From Galeruca laticollis (taxonomy: Eukaryota; Arthropoda; Insecta; Coleoptera; Chrysomelidae), in assembly GCA_963921935.1 (NCBI GenBank), contig OY998177.1, forward strand, positions 12,933,280-12,997,279: a stretch of DNA of 64,000 bases, in the 5' to 3' direction. The position numbers and the translations under genes were made by a program. Shown one piece after another: positions 20,423 through 28,672 of the stretch. The notes below the pieces were generated by a model, which did not search any database, had not been told where the DNA came from, and was given only the letters and a program-made list of their open reading frames with translations. Positions within the stretch are counted from its first letter, which is position 1, and each line of letters begins with the position of its first letter.

Positions 20423-20458
20423 AGTTACGTCATTATTCTTCCAGAGCAGCGATATAAA
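20423..20458 (-). repeat. Right member of the distant inverted repeat
   Basis: GTTACGTCATTATTCTTCCA and GAGCAGCGATAT are the reverse complement of the sequence at 53-88. If this is a true TIR, the element would contain the transposase-like gene at 16926-19900 plus several nested insertions. Confidence 0.45.
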
Positions 20459-20462
20459 GCCC

Positions 20463-20940
20463 TATAAAATACATTCGACAGAGTCCAAAGACAGAGAATA
20501 TGGAATGTCCTGAAACATACAGGTGGCAAAGGCAAAACAAGTTATGTCCACAATATATGAGAATAACATAAATGACGTAATAACTAACAATATGGAATCG
20601 GAAACATTTGAAACAACAGAAGGATTCCGGTAGGGAGAAAGCTTAAGCCCGAGATTATCCATTACCTACATGGATGAGATCATCAAAAAACATAATACAA
20701 GAAGCTAAACACCACAAGTAGCACACAAGTAGAAATATTGGGAGCATTCGCTGATGATGTGTTGCTTATAGCCAGCAAGGAAGAACATCTACAATAGAAT
20801 AATATGGCCCGAAGTTAGTATTGAATGAATACGGAATGACAATAAATGAAAATAGGACAAAAGTAATGACAATATGAGACGAACAGATAACTATGAACCT
20901 ACTATACCTATGGAATGCGGCGAAGACTAAGTTTAATAAT
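20463..20940 (+). pseudogene. Non-LTR retrotransposon RT fragment (RTE-like)
   Basis: With frame changes, the plus strand reads FDRVQRQRIWNVLKHTGGKG, NNMESETFETTEGFR followed by GESLSPRLSI, YMDEIIKK, and GAFADDVLLIASKEEHLQ. The FADD box is the RT active site. GESLSP corresponds to the usual RQG.SLSP box, with a stop in place of the Gln. At least four stops or shifts occur. Only the palm part is present, with no endonuclease. Confidence 0.7.
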
Positions 20941-22556
20941 AGTTAAAACGGGTTTCTGACCAGGAGATTTCACTGAATCAGTTTAATTGAATCAGTATTA
21001 CTGAACAAAAAATGAACATCAGAATACATTTTCGTTAAAAATTATCAGTAATTCGTAGTTTCAGTAAAAGTGAAAAACAGTTCTACTTTTTGCTCATTTT
21101 TACTGATCAATATCGAATAATGAATGCAAACTGAAGTGCGAGAACATTATTTTCAGTGTTTTGTTCAGTTTTGCTAACTTTGAGGTTATGGTGAATGTAG
21201 GTACACATTGTTGATGTTGATCAAAATGGTTTTTCGATGACGTGATGAGCAAACCGATGCATTTTTGGACAATGATGTATTCAGCAAAACATGAACCGTG
21301 TGAGCAAATTCCATCTTGTTTCATACACAACAGATCTCTAAATAATTCCTATGTACTCTAAAACACTGTCTTCTCTTTCGGGGATTACCTCGTACAGATA
21401 GAATTATTGCCTGTGTTTTTATCTATACCTTTCTTATAATTTAATTTGAAGTATAACTGCTAGCCCGGTTCTGTCCTTTTGAGAGATTTAAAATGCAATG
21501 TAGCGACTAGTGAGATGGATACGTGAACTACAAATATTTGATGTATTCGATACCCACGTAAGTATATACCTTATGTAGCGAATTTAAAAATTATCTAAAT
21601 TAAGGTAATTGCCTTCACTTCCTGGACTACATTACCGCATACAATTTCGTTAATTCGTAAGTAATTTCATTTCAGCTCATTTTTCTTTGTAGATATTATT
21701 TTGATTAATGTAATTATACTGCCGGCTGCGACAAAGAAACGTGTGAAAACTGAGAGTTTTTTTGATTAACAAAAATACAGAAGTTGTAAGAAGATTAACT
21801 GAGTGCAAAATATAAAGGGGGATTTTATCAATGTATAGAATAATATTTAGTAAGATATATAACAGTTTTTTATGATTAAAAAACTCTCTCAGTACACTAC
21901 AAAAATTGTGTTTTATTGTAGCTAGAGGCTATTTTTCATTATTGCTATCACGTTATAAAGGAATTAAATAATAGTTATTTCTATAACATGTGTCGCAATG
22001 ACTCGTTTTGTAGTACGAGTGAAGTTTGTGCAACGAACCGCGAAGCGGTGAGTTGCGCAAAACACGAGTACTACAGAAAGTCATTGTGACACACGTTTTA
22101 CACTATATTTTTTATAATTCGCGTTTATTTAATGTTTTAAATAAAATAGAATTACATAATCCCTATTTTTAAACTAAGAGGAGTGGTTTGAATTTAAGTT
22201 GGCAATTCTATAGATTCCTGATTGGTCAGGTCACAGGTTTTATTCAGCACTTTTGACATATTATGTGCGACTAATTGTGTGAATTGCAAACAAACTTTCA
22301 TTTAAGTAAATACAGGATGATTATTTGTATAAAGAAGAGCTACTTCGTATATGCTTGCGAACTATTTATATTATATCACGAACAGAATTATTTCTATAAT
22401 ACATCTTCACATAGATATCTGGTAATTAATCCCAAAAATCGAACGTTATGTATACATCTATACATTGATCCAAGACAATATAAAAATAAACAATTAGTGT
22501 TTTTAAATGAAACTCACGGTCTCTAGTTAATTCCACATTATAATAAAAGTAATATA
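20941..22556. other. Non-coding stretch with one hairpin element
   Basis: No gene recognised apart from the hairpin at 21987-22095. The last ~70 bases (22485-22556) are an inverted copy of 26270-26330, part of a Penelope-like terminal region. Confidence 0.45.
21987..22095. repeat. ~110 bp long-hairpin element
   Basis: Nested inverted pairs run through its length: TGTGTCGCAATGACT with AGTCATTGTGACACA, GTAGTACGAG with CGAGTACTAC, TTGTGCAAC with GTTGCGCAA, and a central CCGCGAAGCGG. The entire unit would fold as one imperfect hairpin. Confidence 0.6.
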
Positions 22557-22741
22557 TTTTAATACCGTTGTTAACCTTAGTAAATAGATTTAGCACTGTA
22601 TATATTAAGACATTTTTATATTTTACCTTCATTCGTTTTGACAAAGCTACTGTGTTAGTGAAACGCGTCAACAAGTTTAAATTGAACATTAGTTTAAATA
22701 AATGAAGATTTAAATAAATTATATTGTTTTATTTCATCGTT
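22557..22741 (+). repeat. Left terminal repeat (pLTR) of Penelope-like element
   Basis: It is a 185 bp direct repeat of 25185-25370, nearly identical, from TTTTAATACC to TTTCATCGTT. Flanking direct repeats (pLTRs) are characteristic of Penelope-like elements. Confidence 0.8.
22631..22676 (+). ncRNA. Hammerhead-ribozyme-like motif (variant 1), left pLTR
   Basis: In order: stem I strand ATTCGTT; core TTGACAA (22638-22644; consensus CTGANGA, with C3 to T and G8 to A); 15 bases forming stem II GCTA/TAGT with a six-base loop; GAAA at 22660; self-complementary stem III ACGCGT (22663-22668); cleavage-site C at 22669; stem I partner AACAAGT. The loop-free palindromic stem III implies a dimeric ribozyme. 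PLE terminal repeats are known to carry hammerhead motifs. Confidence 0.55.
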
Positions 22742-22745
22742 CAGT

Positions 22746-25134
22746 ATGGATCTTCATCAAGTAAAAGCCTCATCTATTCAATTTTTGAAGAAAGCTGATA
22801 TCAGCTATTTGGCTATATGGTATTTTAAATTACTTTTAAAAAGTGCAGTGTGTACGCAAAATTTGTGGTTCTTCGGGCAGTGTTCCAGAAATCACGTATT
22901 CCCCAGATACATGAAATTAAAAACAGACAACAAGAGCAGTCCAGCCAACAAAGCCAGTATCTATGGCAAAGAAAAATGGTTAAAAGAAGAAAAGAACATT
23001 CAGTATAGTAAGAGATATATTTTTAGTATTTATGTTAAGGTAATTCATTCACAACTATCACATATACTACATCCCATAGAGTTTGACATTTTAGATAGGG
23101 ACATAAGAGATAAGATTAAAGTGATTATTCACAAAAAGTACCAAGGACAAAAACGTGAATTAAAGTCATTATTAACCAACAAACCAGTATCAAGAAACCC
23201 ACAAACCAAATTCTCAGAACATAAATTTTTTAATAGATTCGTCAATCTTTCAAATACAATTTTTTCAGATAAAGAAATTCAATTATTACAAAAAGGTTTT
23301 AAACATAATATTCAACCCACATGTTCATTGGATAACTTCAACAAACTAGGTATAGAAACAGAAATTAACTTGTATAATATTCCAAATAATTCTAATCTAA
23401 AACACAAAGCTTCAGAAATTATTAAAAAAGAATTCGTCGAGTTTAACAAACCCAATTTTGAATTATCAGCCGCCAAATCAATTCAACAAAAATCAAAGTC
23501 AAATAGTCTTATTTTCACAAAAGCAGGTAAAGGAAATACGGTAATAGCATTACCTAAAGAAGATTATTTATTAAAAACCAACAATTTTATTCAGGCAAGC
23601 AATTTTGAGACCCTTAGAAAAGACCCAACTAATAAATTTAAGAGAGAAATAAAATTAGCAGTAGATAACGTTAAATCAATAATTAACGATAAAGAAAAAT
23701 ATAAATTATTTTTACCCAATCCACAACACCCTGAACTTTATTCATTAATTAAACTCCATAAAGAGGGGTACCCTATCAGGCCAGTTGTTTCTTATTTCAC
23801 AGCACCTTAATTCAAAATTTCAAAGATTCTCATAGATGTCATTTCTAATTATTGTTCATTCATACCTCGATTTTCAGTTAAAAACTCAACGGAATTAATT
23901 AATAATATTCAAGATATAATACTACCCCATAATTCTAAATTCATATCGTTCGATGTAACAAATCTATTCCCTAGTATACCTCCTAAAGAAACTATAACTC
24001 TTGTTGATAACTTGCTCACATACAATAATGTTAATCCTATAATTCACTCTGATATCATTACTTTATTAAAAGTGTGTTTGAATCAAAATTATTTTCATTT
24101 CAATGGAGAGGTTTATAGCAGTAAAGATGGTTTGATTATGGGCAACCCTCTCAGCCCCCTACTAGCAGAAATATTCATGGATAATATAGGAAAAATAATT
24201 CATGAACACCCCCTTAGTAAAAAATTTATGTACTGGCACCGATATGTGGACGACATTTTAGCTAGCTTCATCGGTACAAATAGACAATTAGAGAGCTTCA
24301 TTACTTACATAAACTCGATTCACAATAATATCAAATTTACCGTAGAACTTGAACAAAATAAGTCTATAAACTTTCTAGACCTTACAATTTCAAATATAAA
24401 TAATAAACATGATTTTTCTATATTCCATAAACCATCACATACATATATTACAATTCATAATAGTTCGGTCCACCCATTCAGTCATAAACTAGCGGCTTTC
24501 AATAGTATGATACAAAGACTCTTAACAGTCCCATTAGAATTAAATATCATAAAACAAATAGCAGTTAATAATAATTACGATCCAAATTTAATTGACAATA
24601 TCATAAATAAAAAGATAAAAAAACAGACTTTAGAACAAGTATTCCCTTCAGATGAAAATAATAGACAATTTAAAAACTTAACATACTTTGGAACACCATC
24701 CTTAAAAATTAAATCATTTTTAGAAACTTTAGACATGAATATTTCCTTTAAAACTGATCACAATTTATCCAAATTCATTAAAAATAATAAATCTAAATCT
24801 TCAAAATTAAACAAATCAGAAGTTTATAAATTAAAATGTGGTAATGACAATTATGATCAAATTCATATCGGTAGAACTTTTAGAAATTTTAAAACTAGAA
24901 TTTCGGAACACAAACGTAGGCTATGACAACAAAAAATTAGATTCTAACTATTCAAATCATTTATTAGAAAACCAACACATTTTCGACCCAAATTTTGAAA
25001 TTCTCCATGTAGTCGGTAAATCCTTTAGTTTAAATTTATTAGAAGCCCTAGAGATTAACAAAAATAAATATTCAGGTAATCTCCTTAACGACCAAATAGA
25101 TATCAATCAGTCTCCTTTATTGAACCTCTTTACC
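22746..25134 (+). pseudogene. Penelope-like element RT with GIY-YIG endonuclease
   Basis: The ATG at 22746 (MDLHQVKASSIQFLKK) follows the left pLTR directly. The N-terminal half includes a basic region and IFTKAGKGNTVIALPKEDYL (RT1-2). RT motifs follow: LYSLIKLHKEGYPIRPVVS, FISFDVTNLFPSIP, GLIMGNPLSPLLAEIFMD, and the active site MYWHRYVDDILASF. NKSINFLDLTI and FSHKLAAFNSMI are Penelope signatures. A GIY-YIG-type C-terminus reads VYKLKCGNDNYDQIHIGRTF then ISEHKRR, followed by a frameshift near 24920 into SNHLLENQHIF and LLNDQIDINQSPLLNLF. Only one other break is seen, a TAA at 23808-23810. The element is therefore relatively young but not intact. Confidence 0.85.
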
Positions 25135-25184
25135 TAGAAGATAGCTTAGGAATGTTTGTAGTGAATGAATTTCCAGGTAATATC

Positions 25185-25370
25185 TTTTAATACCATTGTT
25201 AACCTTAGTAAATAGATTTAGCACTGTATATATTAAGACATTTTTATATTTTACCTTCATTCGTTTTGACAAAGCTACTGTGTTAGTGAAACGCGTCAAC
25301 AAGTTTAAATTGAACATTAGTTCAAATATATGAAGATTTAAACAAACTATATTTTTTTATTTCATCGTTA
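25185..25370 (+). repeat. Right pLTR of Penelope-like element
   Basis: It is a direct repeat of 22557-22741 with few differences. It follows the end of the reading frame by ~50 bases and includes the second copy of ribozyme-like variant 1. Confidence 0.8.
25259..25304 (+). ncRNA. Hammerhead-ribozyme-like motif (variant 1), right pLTR
   Basis: Identical to the motif at 22631-22676: core TTGACAA at 25266-25272, GAAACGCGTC at 25288-25297, same stems. Cleavage would follow the C at 25297. Confidence 0.55.
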
Positions 25371-25379
25371 TAATAAAAG

Positions 25380-25882
25380 TTATTGAAAATTCTAAAAAAT
25401 TGACAATTGTTTCGATAAATCAATATCATCGTCAGAATGCATTTCATTTTATGCCTACCTGATGTTTAGTAGTTATCTTTGGCTAGACCAAGAAGTAACT
25501 TAACTTGTGATTGGCTTAATATATGTTTATAGAAAAAAGAAGAAGATGTGATATTACAAATATTGAAGCTTAGATATTATTAGCCCTATGGTGATATCCT
25601 GGATATCATTTTTCCAATTAAGATCAGTATAACACCGCAATGATATAGAAATCCAGGAAAACTATATCTGCTGATCTTTACAATGATCACTTAAGAGGAC
25701 AGTTTATTAGTGGAGAACTCCCTAGATTTAACTGTTCATTGACAACTTCATATTATGGGTTTCTTAAATGTCTTCTAATTTCCAGTTCTTCAAGGAAATC
25801 CAGCTCTCGCTTCTTTTCACAAATATGCAGCACTTCTAGTTCTGTGTTAGGTGTCAATAAATGATTGGTGTCAAGTAGATAT
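25380..25882 (-). mobile_element. PLE 3' end fragment, minus orientation
   Basis: On the minus strand the C-terminal PLE coding end reads TPNTELEVLHICEKKRELDF, LEELEIRRHL, a stop, then YEVVNEQLNL and SPLINC. A non-coding tail with hammerhead-like variant 2 follows. It is the same family as the element at 61286-62640, and lies head to head with the fragment at 25883-26385. Confidence 0.7.
25384..25447 (-). ncRNA. Hammerhead-ribozyme-like motif (variant 2), minus copy
   Basis: On the minus strand: CTGACGA (25435-25429), 15 bases with a GATA/TATC stem II, GAAA (25413-25410), palindromic stem III ACAATTGT, then C at 25402. The core matches the CTGANGA...GAAA consensus fully. Stem I is weak near the core (three pairs), with a distal TGAAA/TTTCA helix. 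Confidence 0.5.
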
Positions 25883-26385
25883 GAAGTTGTCAATGAACAG
25901 TTGAATCTAAGGAGTTCTCCACTAATAAACTGTCTTCTTAAGTGATAATTGTAAAGATCAGCAGATATAGTTTTCCTGGTTTTCTATATCATTGCACAGT
26001 TAAACTGATCTTAATTGGAAAAATGATATCCAGGATATCACCATAGGGCTAATGATATCTAAGCTTTAATATTTGTAATATCACATCTTCTTCTTTTGTC
26101 TATAAACATATATTAAGCCAATCACAAGTTAGGTTACTTCTTGGTCTAGCCAAAAATAACTACTAAACATCAGGTAGGCAAAAAATGAAATGTAACTTCT
26201 GTCATTCTGACGATGATATTGATTTATCGAAACAATTGTCAATTGTTTAAAATTTTCAATAACTTTTATTATATTGTGGAATTAACTAGAGACCGTGAGT
26301 TTCATTTGAAAACACTAATATGAGCATATTCCACGAAGTAAGGGTCGAGACAGTTAATTTCATAAATAAACAATTGACAAATCAT
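25883..26385 (+). mobile_element. PLE 3' end fragment, plus orientation
   Basis: This is an inverted copy of 25380-25882. It starts in YEVVNEQLNL and continues through the stop and the tail, including ribozyme-like variant 2 and the GGTCGAGACAGTTAATTT end shared with 62613-62633. The two fragments form a ~1 kb palindrome centred near 25882. Confidence 0.7.
26190..26258 (+). ncRNA. Hammerhead-ribozyme-like motif (variant 2), plus copy
   Basis: CTGACGA at 26207-26213, 15 bases with stem II GATA/TATC, GAAA at 26229-26232, palindromic stem III ACAATTGT (26232-26239), and cleavage-site C at 26240. It has the same spacing as variant 1 in the other PLE, which supports homology. Confidence 0.5.
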
Positions 26386-26499
26386 TGATGAATAAACGGT
26401 AACTTACTTTATTTATTAATATTTTTAATATATATTTTATTCAAATTTACCTTTAACACCATTTAATATAATAATTTGCTAGATAGAACAACGCTAGAC

Positions 26500-26875
26500 C
26501 ATTTTATAATTTGTTTCAAGGCTAAATACATTTCGCCTGTCAAAGTCCTTTCATAAAAATAAGGCCCAATAAGCGTCCAATGAACAAAACGCACCAAACA
26601 TTTATCCCCCAAATAGTTTGGAAATGCATTTCTCGCGTCCACTTGGGATTTTCAGCAGACCAGTAGTGACAATTATGTCTATTAGCGATACCGTTGTTGT
26701 GGAAACGGCTTTCGTCTCACCACAATATTTCATTCAAGATAAAAGGGTCCTCTACGATTTTAATTGACACTTCAGCAGTGAAATCGAGTCTTCTTTCTGG
26801 ATCTGCAGTAGTTAGACCTTGCGTTAAATGTATTTTGAAAGGATGATATGTGTATTGCTTTAACACCCTCTGCTT
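26500..26875 (-). pseudogene. mariner-like transposase fragment
   Basis: The minus strand reads YHPFKIHLTQGLTTADPERR, DPFILNEILW followed by DESRFHNNGIANRHNCHYWS, ENPKWTREMHFQ and GINVWCVLF. These are the first catalytic Asp region and neighbouring boxes of the same Tc1/mariner group as 58853. Stops replace residues in three places, and both the N-terminal HTH and the C-terminal catalytic part are missing. Confidence 0.65.
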
Positions 26876-26959
26876 GCTACGCTCGCTCGTGCATAAACTT
26901 CAGCTTCGGGATTAAAATTGCACTTTACTCCCTTGGTGTATAAATAACTATTATTGTTA

Positions 26960-27650
26960 TTTTATTCATCTATAAATAAACGGTTTTAGAGATTAAAACT
27001 AACTTTTCCGCAACTGTAAGATGCCCTGATTAATATTCTATCATAAAATTGTCACTTGTATACACTTCGGAGGCTGTATCATGCTAACAAACAGGAATTT
27101 CTTTAAAAGTAACCAAAAATGCAGTATATCTGGATTTATAGGACCCGCTGTACTCACTATAGTCAGCTGAAAATCAATAGGGTACATCTGTGAGATACCT
27201 TGAATGAGACACCTTGAAAAATATTCAATTATAAAATAGGCCACTTGTATACACAACGGAGACTAAACCCGAAATTTCTCCAAAAAGGACAAAAATATGG
27301 CACTTCAGGTACCATAGCACCCGTTGTACTAACTCTGGGGAGCTAAAAATCAATGAGGTTCATCTATAAGACGGCCTGAACAATATTCAATCATAAAATG
27401 GGTCACTTGTATGCACACTGGAGGCTGTATCGTGCTAACAATCTGAAAATTCTCCAAAAATGAGAAAAATTTGGTATCTCAAGTACCATAGCACCCGTTG
27501 TACTAGCTTCAGTGAGCTGAATCTCAATAGAGTTCATTTTTGAGGCGCCCTGAATAATATCTGATCATGAAATTGGTCATTTGTATATACTCCGGAGGCT
27601 GTATCGTGCTAACAAACTGAAATTTCTCCAAAAATTTCAAATATGTCGTA
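26960..27650 (-). repeat. Satellite-bearing repeat, second copy, part 1
   Basis: It is the inverse of 17703-19140. About four ~170 bp units are marked on the plus strand by CGGAGGCTGTATCGTGCTAA. The terminal block TTAGTTTTAATCTCTAAAAC is readable on the minus strand near 27000. Gypsy copy B is inserted at 27650, and the repeat resumes at 34635. Confidence 0.7.
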
Positions 27651-27836
27651 AGTTACGTCAATGGATATTGCATATTATTCTGTAATGTATTTTGTACAAT
27701 AAGCATATTATAAAATATATAAATATCGCTTTACTAAAATAAAAGCTCAGATTGTATTGTTAAAATTCACTTAATAAACGTCTCATTTTGTGTAGTTCGT
27801 TTTTTAAAAAGGCCTTCTCGAAGTTCTAAACATCAT
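27651..27836 (+). repeat. 5' LTR of gypsy copy B
   Basis: It is 186 bp, from AGTTACGTCAATGGATATTG to AACATCAT. The PBS expected right after it is reduced to AGGCG, so this copy has lost its priming site. Confidence 0.85.
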
Positions 27837-28083
27837 AGGCGAAAGTTTAACGTATCGCACGGGAAATTGTTCGTTTCAAAGATTAACCGAAATATTCGAA
27901 TTCGTGTTCAGAAACTGTATTCGAGTGCATATCGAAGCTGCAGATAGTTCGAGTGGACATCGAGCGATTCCAGCAGTTCCAGTGGACGACACCAGAAATA
28001 ACTTCAGAAGAGCAAGAAAAACGAAGACCACAAACCACCTGGGTTAAGAACTAGCATCGTTCCAACCTTTAGGACCCTAGAAT

Positions 28084-28109
28084 ATGATAGCTTTAGTTAT
28101 AACGTAAGT
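28084..28109 (+). promoter_or_regulatory. Leader ATG and 5' splice site for env mRNA, copy B
   Basis: An ATG at 28084, twenty bases of exon, then GTAAGT at 28104-28109. It has the same sequence and phase as in copy A. The partner acceptor is the CCTATTACAG ending at 32692, right in front of env. Confidence 0.55.
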
Positions 28110-28161
28110 GCTCATTATTATTTCCTTTATTTTCCATAACCATTTCTTTAGTAGTTATAGT

Positions 28162-28163
<2 letters not shown>

Positions 28164-28214
<51 letters not shown>

Positions 28215-28563
28215 CTGAAAAGCGAAAAACGCCGTGATCGTTGCTGATCAATTAGAGCACAAATTGAAAAATATCTTTTTGGGGATTGCAGAAAAAGATA
28301 AAAAATACACTCTATTCAATTCTCCAAGCTTTCGTAAATCTTTATTCACATCATCAGGGAACTACAATAAGGAAAGAAAAACATAAATTATAAAGATTGT
28401 TCTTACCAATATTTCTACAACTTACATTGATCGAGATTGCATCATAGATCTTGAATACAGGAAATGTGTGAAACAGCAAGTCATTAGAGAAATAGGTCCA
28501 GTCGGCAATACATTTGCCTACTACTGGTTCAAGTTTGAAACATTATTAAAAAGTAAAAGTTAA

Positions 28564-28654
<91 letters not shown>
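28164..28654 (+). repeat. Two (TA)n runs flanking a ~350 bp insert in the copy B leader
   Basis: TA runs at 28164-28213 and 28567-28654 correspond to a single short TATATATATA in copy A. The 28214-28566 insert has no long frame. It contains CTTTATTCACATCATCAGGG and, on the plus strand, AYYWFKFETLLKSKS, faintly like the PLE N-terminal YLAIWYFKLLLKSA at 22800, so it may be a PLE 5' fragment. Confidence 0.6.
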
Positions 28655-28672
28655 AAAATAATTAATATAATT

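Noticed and set aside
22275..22526. 83-codon plus-strand frame
   Set aside because: It runs into the inverted PLE tail at 22485 and has no domain; composition is that of random AT-rich DNA.
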